From CAVVNN01 sp963749605 (GTDB lineage Bacteria > Actinomycetota > Thermoleophilia > Solirubrobacterales > 70-9): a stretch of DNA of 64,000 nucleotides. A program made the translations under genes and the position numbers. How positions within the stretch are numbered: the stretch's first letter is position 1; each line of letters starts with the position of its first letter. Shown one piece after another: positions 46,701-54,448 of the stretch. The stretch is from NCBI GenBank assembly GCA_963749605.1, contig CAVVNN010000003.1, positions 135,533-199,532 of the forward strand, read 5' to 3'. The notes under the pieces were generated by a model. It searched no databases. It had not been told where the DNA came from and worked only from the letters and a program-made list of their open reading frames with translations.

Positions 46701-46934
46701 AAGGCCTACGCCTGGGGACAGGCCGCCCACGCGATCTCGACTTACCGCCAGCGCCACGGTGTGCGCGATCGCTCCAGGGCGCTGGGCCCTCGGCCGCACG
46801 ATGCGATGGCTCGGGCCGAGAGGGCCCGGGCCAAGCGCGTTCTCGAGGCGGCGCAGCGCCGGCTCGGCATAGGGCGGGAGCGCGGCGTGCAGCGCAGCCG
46901 GGACCGTGGGCGCTCGATGTCGATCGGACGCTGA
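43719..46934 (+). CDS. MobF-family conjugative relaxase-helicase (TrwC/TraI-like)
   Basis: About 1071 residues from ATG 43719; ATG 43650 in frame is possible. Relaxase domain: candidate catalytic Tyr in NANYWLNAVAEGGDDYY, SAPKSVSLLYALGD, and the metal-binding His of DPALHTHVLVSNM (H176, H178). The helicase domain has Walker A AAWPGTGKTTALAA near residue 464, Walker B VIVVDEANTT, and GDPRQIGAVGPGG. A charged coiled-coil C-terminus (DRAEEALERMRAEREALQQM) follows. Such enzymes nick oriT, stay bound to the 5' end and unwind the transferred strand. No coupling protein or type IV secretion gene is visible, so the element may be mobilisable or extend beyond the window. Confidence 0.9.
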   Translation: MVGVTKIQRGNANYWLNAVAEGGDDYYTKPGEVPGEWVGELAAEMGLEGQVDAEAYAAILEGRDPISGGQLLTRPATKVYERPDGSQRRAEPVLGYDVRFSAPKSVSLLYALGDEQIRTRLLAVYDEAVRQGLAHLESQACLVARGDGGARIERGEGFVAMAFRHRMSRAGDPALHTHVLVSNMTRAVTDGKWLTLASPRGRSPLWTHGKSAGVVFQAALRAGILREFGMEFVAVRHGYADLRGFSREAIEAFSTRSREIGQWLEQHGVSSVAAAQTAAYRTRDAKDYGVDADKRRDEWVEQAEAYGLTPAGMREMTEASRSREPRAVSDADLDVALAQLEATTSHFDRRALLWAVADQLPEGADVGTLDAAVDRLLATEKVICVHESRDLLDQAHFTTPRLAELERRFIDGALASADANVGNVARPAVEAVLERHSYLGEDQREMVLRLTTTGEQVVPVAAWPGTGKTTALAAAREAWEGAGHSVIGVATARTASGELADAGVPATSIASLLHRTQEWRAHGMGLQRGTVIVVDEANTTSTPDLEALRQLAVQCEGKLVVIGDPRQIGAVGPGGAYGHLTRVMEPSTLEVIRRQHREPDRRVIALVHEGRGSEALDLLRTQGRLIVGDDLCSTLDGLLVDWHRDFATGADVVMIARRNRDVDYLNDRARELRSAEGMLGEAEVLVGERPFAAGDRVQTRVNAPRIDNRERWDVIAVDAAARTVELQRVEGDQRQIVLGPGYLDRRTPDGDPALQYAYALTKFGAESKTFDRAYPLLDAGASLEEELVALSRGRELANVYAVASTELLDPDLGPARREVSDELHDIRAAIEREGGDYPAAEVGLRRQIEALSDVELAQRRVELTVPATPVDPAERRHERLRREIDRAEEALERMRAEREALQQMRKPPAHELSRVTAAEATTAESLQRLRSALGELPEPAPRAQLRQADPAHRLEAALIDRRIEQLASRAVAAARLDRSDVIYKALGPYPSDPAKAYAWGQAAHAISTYRQRHGVRDRSRALGPRPHDAMARAERARAKRVLEAAQRRLGIGRERGVQRSRDRGRSMSIGR

Positions 46935-46980
46935 GGCACTGCCGCCGTAGCTCCGGTTCATCGATGAGCGGCGGGGGATC

Positions 46981-47384
46981 ATGCTGGTCGGCCTCGACTA
47001 CTCTTTCAAGGAGAAAACCTGGTGCCTGCCTGCTTGCCGGCCGGCGCCGCAGAGCCGGGTGGGAGCTTTTCCCGGACGGCGATCGACGAGCTGGCCGAGG
47101 AGACCGGAATCCACGTCTCGGAGCTCGACCTGATCCCGTTCGGCTGCCTCTCCGAGCCCGAGGCGCACACGATCCACTACCCCAACGGCGATATCATCCA
47201 CTGCTTCGCCCTGCTCTTCCTTGCGAGAACGTGCGGGGAGACCCACGCCCCGATCAGGCCGAGGCGATCGAGGCGAGGTTCGTCGACCTGGGCGCGCCCC
47301 CCCGAGCCGTTCCACGCACCGATCGCCCGCCCGCTCAAGCTGCTGGAAGCCTATCTAAGCTCGGGCACCTTCCAGGTGCGCTGA
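46981..47384 (+). pseudogene. NUDIX hydrolase remnant, several frameshifts
   Basis: ATG 46981 opens MLVGLDYSFKEKTWCLPA. After a shift near 47040 the Nudix helix appears (AIDELAEETGIHVSELDL). After a second near 47235 comes PRPDQAEAIEARFVDLG, and after a third near 47300 PPEPFHAPIARPLKLLEAYL to TGA 47382-47384. Spliced together these make one ordinary Nudix fold, but the Nudix box is incomplete at its first Gly/Glu part (GxxxxxE). It would have cleaved a nucleoside diphosphate derivative. Now inactive, or the assembly contains indels. Confidence 0.6.
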
Positions 47385-47528
47385 TCGGTCGGCTCACTCC
47401 GTAGAACCCGGGCCGGCTCACTGTCTGTTGCTACCTCTCGAACCGCTGACCTGCCCCGGCAACGGTTCGGTTGTAAGAGCCTCGCTATTGGGGATTACAG
47501 GGCATGATGTGAGAGGTAGGGTTGGGCT

Positions 47529-49616
47529 GTGAGGCGCCAGGTCCGCATAGCGGTCTGCTTGTTGGCCGTGGCCGTCGGCTTCCTAATCCCGGTGGTGGCT
47601 TTCGGTCAATCCGATGACCAGGGCATGGCCTCGACGACAGGCAAGTCGACCAGCGCATCGTCCGATCGCCATGCCCTGCTATGGGCGGTGTTGGCAGCAC
47701 TGTTGGTCAGCGGATCGGAAGGCTCGTCTGCTTCCCAATCGCCGAGCACCGCAACGGTCACCCCACAGCCCGAACCATCCAATGCCAGCACCGCAGAGAC
47801 CACGGGCCCCTCATCGGCTGATTCAACCACCACGGCGTCGACCACCGAAGCGACCGTCCAACCGTCGACCACAACCGCGACGAGCCCAACAACGCAGCCG
47901 GCGACCTCGGCGACTACCACGGCTACCGGTGGCAGCACCTCGACGACAACCACATCGACTACCGACGGTTCGAACGCCTCGAAGGCCAAACCAGTCAAAC
48001 ATCAAGTCGCTAGGGAGGCGATTGCGGCCTGCCTGTCCTTGATCCTGGTTTTCCTCTGCCTGGCCGCAGTCGACTACTCCCTGCTGAAGGAGGAAACGAA
48101 ACGGCCAGTCGATCCGCTGAGCGTCAACCAACCGAGGCATCCGGTGGTCAAGTTTCTCCTATTGAGCGACGACGGACGTTGGGCAGCGTCGAAGACCTTG
48201 GCATCGACGTGGACCATAGCCTTGATCTGGAGCATCACCGCCTTAGCCCTGGCCGACCTATTCAAGGCCCCGGCCGGGTGGCAGGAATTCAAGCAGCAGG
48301 CCGTTTCCTGGCAGTATCTGCTCCTGCTCGGCGGGCCGGTCACCGCAGCGATCGGGGCCCAGAGCCTGACTCTGATTCGCTCTCAGACCGGGGCGGAAGT
48401 CAAAACCACTCCACCGGAAGGCGCGTCGTTCTCCCAGCTCTACACCGACGATGACGGCAAGCTCGACCTGATCGATGTCCAGTATCTGGCGTTCAACGTC
48501 CTGAGCATCCTCGTCTTCCTGATCGTCTTCTTGGCCAATTTCTCAGAAGGCCTCCCGGTCTTCCCAGGCATCCTGGCCACCCTGACCGCGGCCACGGCGG
48601 CCGGCTATCTGGCCCGCCGGGCGGCACGGCGCGCTGACCCGGTGATCACCAGCATCGCGCCGCCTGCCGCGGCCCCTGGGGAGGAGATCCAACTATGGGG
48701 CGTTAACCTGACCCCGCCGCGCGAGCCAGAGCCAGTTGAACAGCTCTCTGAGACCGACCGCGCACAGGTTCGTTACGCCGAACGCAAAATCGACGTCTAC
48801 TTCGATGGCCTGCCGGCCCCATACGCCGTCCCCGAGGGCCCCGAGGCAGATGACCTATCGCAGGCCTACAAGGTCAAGGTCCCGGCTGGGGCAAAGGTCA
48901 AGGATGGGGTGTCGGTCGTTGTGAATTCGGGCGCCCCGCAGGGACACGAGAGCAAGCCCTATACCGAATTCCGCATCGTCGGCCCGACGCTCGGCTCCGT
49001 CGAGCCGCCGCTGGTCCAGGCCGGCCAGCAAGTCAAGATCTGGGGCACCAAACTTGCCGGTGGCGGGGAGCCCCCGCGGGTCTTCTTCGATGACCAGGCC
49101 GGGAGGGGCGTGCAAGTCCATAGCGGGAGCGACTCGACCCAGGATGTGATCGAGGCCACGGTGCCTCAGCTGGCCGCAGGCACGGTCAGGCTCAAGCTGC
49201 TCACCGCGGAGGGGCAGGTCTCCAACGAGTTGGACCTATCCGTGGCGACGGCGGTTCGGATCACCGAAGCGCCGCAGGAGATCTCCCTAGGGCCCAACAA
49301 CCCATCGCTGCTGATCAACGGGCTCGGGTTCAGGACCCAATCAGGTCCCGCCGCCCTGGCCGCTGTGTTCCTGGCCGGGCAACCGCTGCCCGTCGACCAA
49401 GGCTCGTGGCAAGAGAACCAGGTTACGGTCAAGTTGCCGACCGACCCGAGCCAGATTGCCCGCTTGGGGTTCTCGAGCAACGACCGGGCCGAGCTCGTCG
49501 TTCGCAACGATCAGGGGGTCAGCTCCGCCCCCTGGGCGCTGAAACTCGAGGTCCCCGAGCCGAAGGCCAAGCCGCCGACGACCCCCGAGCCCAAGGCCGA
49601 GCCGCCAGCCAGCTGA
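47529..49616 (+). CDS. Thr-rich membrane protein with TIG/IPT-like ectodomains
   Basis: 695 residues from GTG 47529. Signal peptide (VCLLAVAVGFLIPVVAFG), then about 110 residues of Ser/Thr/Pro low complexity (TTTATSPTTQPATSATTTA). Helix LSLILVFLCLAAVDYSLL is followed by the actinobacterial block LLSDDGRWAASKTLASTWT...LLLLGGP...DDDGKLDLIDVQYLAFN with further helices. From about 370 three TIG/IPT-like units (SIAPPAAAPGEEIQLWGVNL, SVEPPLVQAGQQVKIWG, LGPNNPSLLINGLGF) are probably exposed. It ends in PKAKPPTTPEPKAEPPAS. TIG folds bind sugars or proteins; the ligand is unknown. Confidence 0.78.
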   Translation: MRRQVRIAVCLLAVAVGFLIPVVAFGQSDDQGMASTTGKSTSASSDRHALLWAVLAALLVSGSEGSSASQSPSTATVTPQPEPSNASTAETTGPSSADSTTTASTTEATVQPSTTTATSPTTQPATSATTTATGGSTSTTTTSTTDGSNASKAKPVKHQVAREAIAACLSLILVFLCLAAVDYSLLKEETKRPVDPLSVNQPRHPVVKFLLLSDDGRWAASKTLASTWTIALIWSITALALADLFKAPAGWQEFKQQAVSWQYLLLLGGPVTAAIGAQSLTLIRSQTGAEVKTTPPEGASFSQLYTDDDGKLDLIDVQYLAFNVLSILVFLIVFLANFSEGLPVFPGILATLTAATAAGYLARRAARRADPVITSIAPPAAAPGEEIQLWGVNLTPPREPEPVEQLSETDRAQVRYAERKIDVYFDGLPAPYAVPEGPEADDLSQAYKVKVPAGAKVKDGVSVVVNSGAPQGHESKPYTEFRIVGPTLGSVEPPLVQAGQQVKIWGTKLAGGGEPPRVFFDDQAGRGVQVHSGSDSTQDVIEATVPQLAAGTVRLKLLTAEGQVSNELDLSVATAVRITEAPQEISLGPNNPSLLINGLGFRTQSGPAALAAVFLAGQPLPVDQGSWQENQVTVKLPTDPSQIARLGFSSNDRAELVVRNDQGVSSAPWALKLEVPEPKAKPPTTPEPKAEPPAS

Positions 49617-49671
49617 CAATCCACTTATCTGCCGGGGGCGGAGAGCCGTCCTACCGCAGGATCACGCAAAG

Positions 49672-50079
49672 TCAGGCTTCAAGCAGATCCCAGCGATTCT
49701 CGAACTCAGCCACATCTTTGGTGCGAAGCTGCTGACTGGTTATTAGGCGATTCGCCTCGTTTGCCGGGATGATCCAGTAGCGGGGCACGTCGGCGTCTTT
49801 GCCCAGATCAACCAGCACCACGAAGTCCCGCTCGCCGTCCATTTCAAATCGCTTTCCGACACGATGCGCGTAGGAGTAGGCGGGCGTCCTGGTCTTGACC
49901 TGGATGCGGGCATGTATGTCACCAGACGGCCTGGCTGCAAGGACGTCTACGTTCGGGGTGTTCTTGGCCGTCAGCGTCGCGATCCAGCCGCGCTTGGAGA
50001 GCTCGCCGGCAACGAGGAACTCACCCGCTATTCCCGTCGTGATCCGACTGTTGCGGCTTTGGGACGACCGGTTCGCCAT
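49672..50079 (-). CDS. Small PD-(D/E)XK nuclease-like protein
   Basis: 135 residues from ATG 50079, directly after the TAG of the upstream gene. The core fits the Holliday-junction-resolvase/DUF4365-like fold: helix TGIAGEFLVAGELSKRGW (E20), then NTPNVDVLAAR (D45) and ARIQVKTRTP (Q60-x-K62). The rest has DFVVLVDLGKD and YWIIPANEAN, as in related endonuclease-like proteins. It is probably a nuclease acting on foreign or branched DNA. Coupled with the next two genes upstream on the same strand. Confidence 0.6.
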   Translation of the reverse strand: MANRSSQSRNSRITTGIAGEFLVAGELSKRGWIATLTAKNTPNVDVLAARPSGDIHARIQVKTRTPAYSYAHRVGKRFEMDGERDFVVLVDLGKDADVPRYWIIPANEANRLITSQQLRTKDVAEFENRWDLLEA

Positions 50080-50694
50080 CTAAGCCGCACCCTCAGCGTC
50101 TCCGAGATCCGCAGTTGCGTCCATGTCGACCAGCTGCCCGGCCTCAGCGAGCACCTTGACGGCGACCAGCGCAGCATTGTCTCGATACCGGCTCTCTTTC
50201 GCCGCGAGTCGCACCTTCTGCACAACCTCCTCGAGCCCGACGACCTTGATCGAGCCCGCACCAACGCGCTGGGCTCGCGCCCACTTTTTGATGCGGCGTC
50301 TGTGCTCGCCGTCGCGTCGACCGGCAAATCGCCCCGCGTATAGCCGGAACTCGATCTGCTTGGGCGCGTAGCCGTAGCGCTTGCTTGCCGCCTTCAGAAC
50401 GCCTTTCCGTATGACCGGATCGTTGAGAAGTCGGTACATACCGTTATGACGCTCATCGACAGTCTTTCCCATGACGGCCTCGGCAACCACTCCTCGTGAG
50501 CCAAAGAACGACTTCACCGTGGCCAAGACCAGCCGATCGGCACGGGCCGCGACCAAGTCGACCTCGTAGCCGTGCTCCTGGAACTCCACCCGTGAGGCCT
50601 TACGCACCGGAAACTTCACCGCAGGCGACACGATGAAGCCCTCCTCCTCGAGCGCGAGCGCCACGAAAGTCTCGAGGGCCTCCATCGGGCCCAC
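50080..50694 (-). CDS. PD-(D/E)XK-like hypothetical protein
   Basis: 204 residues from GTG 50694, four bases after the HTH gene's stop (ATG 50685 possible). The N-terminal part looks like a restriction-endonuclease-type fold: helix EALETFVALALEEEGFIV, then YEVDLVAARADRLVLATVKS with Asp46 and Lys61 at the expected spacing. The C-terminal half is basic (RRRIKKWARAQRV, KVRLAAKESRYRDN), suited to nucleic acid. Family unrecognised. Its stop adjoins the start of the following nuclease-like gene (TAGATG), so the two may act together. Confidence 0.55.
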   Translation of the reverse strand: MGPMEALETFVALALEEEGFIVSPAVKFPVRKASRVEFQEHGYEVDLVAARADRLVLATVKSFFGSRGVVAEAVMGKTVDERHNGMYRLLNDPVIRKGVLKAASKRYGYAPKQIEFRLYAGRFAGRRDGEHRRRIKKWARAQRVGAGSIKVVGLEEVVQKVRLAAKESRYRDNAALVAVKVLAEAGQLVDMDATADLGDAEGAA

Positions 50695-50697
50695 GCT

Positions 50698-51051
50698 TTA
50701 CTTGGCGCGGTATCCCTTCCCCGACTTCTTGATCTCGCCACTTTTCACCAGCTGACGAGCAAGGCTGTAGGCCTGATTGGCTGAGATGCCGATCTCCTTC
50801 GCGACCTCTGACGCTTTCGCCCCGGGGGCCTTTCTGACCGCCTCGAGGAACTGCTCGCGTCGTAGACCGCGAGCTGCCCGCTGCTTTCGGGCCGGACGCC
50901 GTTTACCGCCTTTCGAGTCTTTGCGTCGGGCTCGCGGAGAGGGTCCACCTCCCAGCGTCTTGAGACCCTCCGCTAGGCGGGTCACCTCAGCCTCTATCTC
51001 GTGCAGGCGGGCTTCGATCAGCCTACGAGCTTGCTCAATGGTCTCCGACAC
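50698..51051 (-). CDS. Winged-helix/HTH DNA-binding regulator
   Basis: 117 residues from GTG 51051 (AGGAG about 10 nt upstream). The frame is open further upstream but low-complexity there. An N-terminal amphipathic, possibly dimerising, helix (ETIEQARRLIEARLHEIEAE) is followed by a Lys/Arg linker and a C-terminal HTH: REQFLEAVRKAPGAKASEVA, KEIGISANQAYSLARQLVKS, GEIKKSGKGYRAK. It probably regulates the two nuclease-like genes behind it, and perhaps the divergent VapBC-like pair. Confidence 0.65.
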   Translation of the reverse strand: MSETIEQARRLIEARLHEIEAEVTRLAEGLKTLGGGPSPRARRKDSKGGKRRPARKQRAARGLRREQFLEAVRKAPGAKASEVAKEIGISANQAYSLARQLVKSGEIKKSGKGYRAK

Positions 51052-51265
51052 TGGTATGTGGCTCCTGGTGGGGGATAAGGACTTGCGCACCCTAACCACG
51101 TTGACCCATTCGTGCACCGCTGAGTCAAATTGATCGGCACCGCCAAGCGTACGCATCGACATATGTGGCAATGAGCGTCTCGCCCCCAAACGAGGTCCCG
51201 AATCCCGTGACCGGGCCCCTCCGGCGTGGCGCCCCGCGGTCGGTCCAGCTCCGCCGCGTGTCTGT

Positions 51266-51308
51266 GCCCATTGCTGCGGGAGCCGGGCCGCCGGCTCCCG
51301 CAATGGGC
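51266..51308. repeat. 18-bp bulged hairpin in a divergent intergenic region
   Basis: GCCCAT-TGC-TGCGGGAGCCGG, loop GCCG, then CCGGCTCCCGCA-ATGGGC pairs over 18 bp with one 3-nt bulge. It lies in the 347 bp between the leftward HTH gene and the rightward VapB-like gene, where a terminator has no obvious use. Apart from this hairpin and the operator below I see nothing else in the gap. Confidence 0.75.
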
Positions 51309-51366
51309 GCAGCTCCCTCTACAAGCAGGCCTCCGCTTACGGTCGGCAGGCTCGCGAGCCTTGAGA

Positions 51367-51398
51367 AGCGCATCAGATTGATGCGCTACTCTGATCTC
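51367..51398 (+). promoter_or_regulatory. Operator palindrome and leaderless promoter of the VapBC-like pair
   Basis: AGCGCATCA-GAT-TGATGCGCT is a perfect 9-bp inverted repeat (51367-51387). It abuts TACTCT (51387-51392), whose last T is 7 nt before ATG 51399. Antitoxins of this kind bind such palindromes over their own promoter, so this is probably autorepression of a leaderless transcript. Confidence 0.7.
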
Positions 51399-51710
51399 AT
51401 GGCAACGAAGCAGCGAAACCGACCAAGCCGCGCCAGTGCACCCCGCCGGCAGGGGCGCCGCACCACCCTGCGGGTGCCCGCGACCCTTGAGCCCGAGCTC
51501 TCGAAGACGGCTCGCGAGCTGGGAACGACCGAGAACGACGCGCTCGTCCACCTGGCACAGATCGGCGCCGACGCAGCCCAGCGCCGCCGCGCCCAGCGCA
51601 AGGTCATAGCCAAACGCCACGCTGCGGTAGCGGCCTCGGCGCGCTCGGGCGCCGAGGACTTCCCCTCGCCGCAGGAGATGCGCGAGGCGATCCTCACCGA
51701 CCGCAGCTGA
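51399..51710 (+). CDS. VapB-like antitoxin (ribbon-helix-helix type)
   Basis: 103 residues from ATG 51399. A basic N-terminus (KQRNRPSRASAPRRQGRRT) leads into TTLRVPATLEPELSKTARE and LGTTENDALVHLAQIGAD, which has the strand-helix-helix pattern of MetJ/Arc-type antitoxins. The C-terminal SARSGAEDFPSPQEMREAIL would be the toxin-binding tail. It sits 10 nt before a PIN-domain gene and behind a palindromic operator, the standard arrangement for type II systems. Confidence 0.75.
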   Translation: MATKQRNRPSRASAPRRQGRRTTLRVPATLEPELSKTARELGTTENDALVHLAQIGADAAQRRRAQRKVIAKRHAAVAASARSGAEDFPSPQEMREAILTDRS

Positions 51711-51720
51711 GCGCTCGCCG

Positions 51721-52227
51721 ATGGCGGTCTGGGACACCTCGGTCGCTTCCGGCCTGCATCCCGACAGCCCGCTCTTCGAGTTGGCCAGCGAGGCCGCGCT
51801 CTCTTCCGAGCCGATCCTCCTCGCCGCCCCGACCGTGCAGGAGATCGCCTTCGGCCTTCAGCGCAAGGTTCTCGCAGAGCCCAGATTCCAGGCCGCGCTC
51901 TCCTGGTTCACCGAAATCCTCCACGCCGGTGTGCTGGGCGTGCTGCCATTGAGCTGGGAGGCGGCGCTGCTCGCCGGCCGGTTGCGGGCAAGGCACCCGG
52001 CGCCTCCCACCCCCGCCCGCTCGCAGCGCTCGCGCGGCACCAAGCCCGAGCGACGGGTTGCCTGGGTGACCGACATCCAGATCGCCGCAACCGCCTGGCT
52101 GGCCGGCGAGTCCGTCTGCACAACAGATCAGGCCCACTTCGAGCTACTCGGCAACGCCATCGCCGACCTTCATCCCGGCGAGGGCACGCTCGGAGTACTG
52201 TCCCCACCCGCGCTGAATCGCAGCTAG
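51721..52227 (+). CDS. VapC-like PIN-domain ribonuclease toxin
   Basis: 168 residues from ATG 51721. PIN-domain acidic residues are in place: D5 (VWDTSVASG), E41 (TVQEIAFGL), D118 (WVTDIQIAATAWLAG) and D136 (VCTTDQAHFELL). PIN toxins cleave tRNA, rRNA or mRNA with bound metal and are held off by their cognate antitoxin, here the gene just upstream. Slightly longer than usual VapC because of a basic insert (PTPARSQRSRGTKPERR). The following 290 bp are non-coding with nothing recognised. Confidence 0.8.
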   Translation: MAVWDTSVASGLHPDSPLFELASEAALSSEPILLAAPTVQEIAFGLQRKVLAEPRFQAALSWFTEILHAGVLGVLPLSWEAALLAGRLRARHPAPPTPARSQRSRGTKPERRVAWVTDIQIAATAWLAGESVCTTDQAHFELLGNAIADLHPGEGTLGVLSPPALNRS

Positions 52228-52516
52228 CAAGCGGCCGGAGGCCGATTCTCGACCCTCGATCGCTACGCCGGCGCGCTCGGATACCGGCTGCAGTACCTCA
52301 TCCCCGAGTCAACGGCAACGCCGACCCCGCAGTCGTCATCCACTCCGACGCCTGACGCCGACTCCTGCCCCACGCACGAGCACTCGCCAGCTGGCCGTGT
52401 GCTATCGCTTCTGCTCGTCGTCCGGAGCAGGAGCGTGGCCCTATTCGCGGACGCGCTCGCATCCACGCGATTGCGGCAGCGCCAGTCCCACGTGCAGCGG
52501 CGCTCTGCCGTCGCCG

Positions 52517-54199
52517 TCATACGAGCCAGAACTCGACTTCGGGGTCAGCCTCGTCGTCAACGTCAAGCGCCACTCGGGCCGGAGAGTTGGCGTCGGTGCC
52601 GAGGGGAGAGACCTCAACGATCTTCATCTTCGGTGGCCTGAGCTCGGCTCTCCCGAGATGTAGCTCTTGGCCGAAGATCGTCACCGACAGGTCCTGCCCG
52701 ACTACCGTGTCCGGCCTAGCGAGGCGTTCGGGCAGGTCGGCGACTTCCGCGGGGTCTTGTACGTCGAGGACCATTCGTCCGGCTGTGAGCGTGCCGCCGC
52801 CATTACGGACGATTTCGGCGGCCCTCTCGGCTCCGAGGATGTCCTGCCGGGGGAAGTCGTCGGGGAGCTGAATCGCTTGGCCGGTGTGTTCTTCGAGCAC
52901 GACGAGGTTGTCGAAGAACTCGCGAAGGCGTTGCAGCCATTCGCGCTTGTCTTCGGAGAGGGAACCGCCGCCGCCGAATTCGCCGCCAAGCTCTCCGCTC
53001 TCTGGGAACAGGTCTTCGCTCGCGAGAACGACATGAGTCTGCTGGTCGAAGGCAAGGAGGAGAGCGGCGGCTTCGGCGCTCGGTTTCGGGCTTCTGGAGG
53101 GCACGGCCGTAAGCGAGATGCCAGCTCGCATCTGTGGTTTCTCCAGCAGCGTGATGTTGACTTCCACGAGAACCTGACCGGCAAACCCGGCGAAGGACGC
53201 TGCCGCGCCGGGCGGGGGCGGAACCGGCCGCAGGTCAACCTCTACCGTCAGCCTGTCCTCGGGCGTGTGGATCTCCATCAGCAAGGGGATGGTGTCGCCC
53301 GGAGACAGGCGGGCTTCAGTAGGCCCGGTTGCTTCGAGGCCCTCGCGGAACAGCTCTGGGGCGTGCATCCGAATCCGCGCACCCTCGCGAACAACCGCCT
53401 CTTTGCCTTCGGCTAGTTCTTGGACTGCCCTTCGGCGGGCCTTCTGGCCCTCCTCGTCTGCGTTGAACGAGAAGCCCACATCCTCTACCTCTGCCCCTTC
53501 GCGCGGCCAGGCAGCTACGTGCAGGCGGACACGGGTGTCGCCAACCGTCATCGTCATGTACGGCAACTCGTCCCACTGCGGCGCAGGGGTCTCGGCCCCG
53601 CCCGTCATCGTCTGGTACGTGAAAACCGGATCGGTCCCCTCGGTGAACTCGGCGATCGTCTTCGCACGCTGAAGGAGATCCGGTGCGTCCTCAAGCTTCC
53701 CGCCAGCCTGGATCGCGCGATCCAGCGCATCGAGCTTCGTGTTCTGCGTTGCGCCGAAGAAGCGGCTACGCAGATCGGTGTGCTGGTTCAGCAGGCGAAC
53801 CAGATCGCTGAGCGTCCACGCCGTGACCTCAACGCCTTTCGCTTTGGCGGGCGTCTTCAGCTTGTCCTGATAGCTAGCCTCGACCCTCTCCGAGAAGTCG
53901 CGGGGGAACACGAACTTCACCGCCGACGGGTCCCACCGCTTGATGGAGTCACCGAGCGACTTTTCGCATTTGCGCCAGTTGATCTGGTTTGGGTAGTGCT
54001 TTGCCTGCCAGACAAGGGCTTTGTCGCCATCCGTTGCCGGCTTGACCGTGTCAGCCCCGCCATCGGGGGTGGCTAGACGTTTCACCTCCGGGTCTTCCCG
54101 GTGCGCAAGCTCGTACGTCAGCTGCTCGAACGCCTCCGAGGTCATGGACTTGAGCTCACGTTTCAGCAGCTCATCGCGCTCGGTATTCCCTTCCGCCAT
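52517..54199 (-). CDS. Mrr-like restriction nuclease fused to a large unknown domain
   Basis: 560 residues from ATG 54199. The first 130 residues fit a type IV/Mrr-like PD-(D/E)XK fold: FEQLTYELAHRE helix, DGGADTV (D50), VWQAKHYPNQ (Q65-x-K67), and SAVKFVFPRDFSERVEASY. The remaining 400 residues, including VRLHVAAWPREGAEVEDVG and HVVLASEDLFPESGELGGEF, match nothing I know and may be a sensor built of beta-type units. Enzymes of this sort cut modified or foreign DNA; restriction is inferred. The 250-bp gap upstream holds a possible 35-codon frame ending exactly at this start (TAATG), not called. Confidence 0.65.
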   Translation of the reverse strand: MAEGNTERDELLKRELKSMTSEAFEQLTYELAHREDPEVKRLATPDGGADTVKPATDGDKALVWQAKHYPNQINWRKCEKSLGDSIKRWDPSAVKFVFPRDFSERVEASYQDKLKTPAKAKGVEVTAWTLSDLVRLLNQHTDLRSRFFGATQNTKLDALDRAIQAGGKLEDAPDLLQRAKTIAEFTEGTDPVFTYQTMTGGAETPAPQWDELPYMTMTVGDTRVRLHVAAWPREGAEVEDVGFSFNADEEGQKARRRAVQELAEGKEAVVREGARIRMHAPELFREGLEATGPTEARLSPGDTIPLLMEIHTPEDRLTVEVDLRPVPPPPGAAASFAGFAGQVLVEVNITLLEKPQMRAGISLTAVPSRSPKPSAEAAALLLAFDQQTHVVLASEDLFPESGELGGEFGGGGSLSEDKREWLQRLREFFDNLVVLEEHTGQAIQLPDDFPRQDILGAERAAEIVRNGGGTLTAGRMVLDVQDPAEVADLPERLARPDTVVGQDLSVTIFGQELHLGRAELRPPKMKIVEVSPLGTDANSPARVALDVDDEADPEVEFWLV

Positions 54200-54448
54200 T
54201 AGGTCTCGAATCTATCGTCCGGTGCTGGCTCTGCCGTCTGGGCGGGACCGAACTCGACCCCAACCTTGGTTAGTCCGTCTCGCCAGCATCGCGCTGACGC
54301 CACTAGCGCGGGATCAGGAGTCCCGCGTAACGTTGATTCGTCGCGTATTAGGAGTAGGCGACGAGGCGGGCTGGCGCCCGATGTTGCAAGGCGAGGACTG
54401 GCATCCGGACGGCACCAGGAGGGCCAAATCCCCACCGATCGAGGCGCA

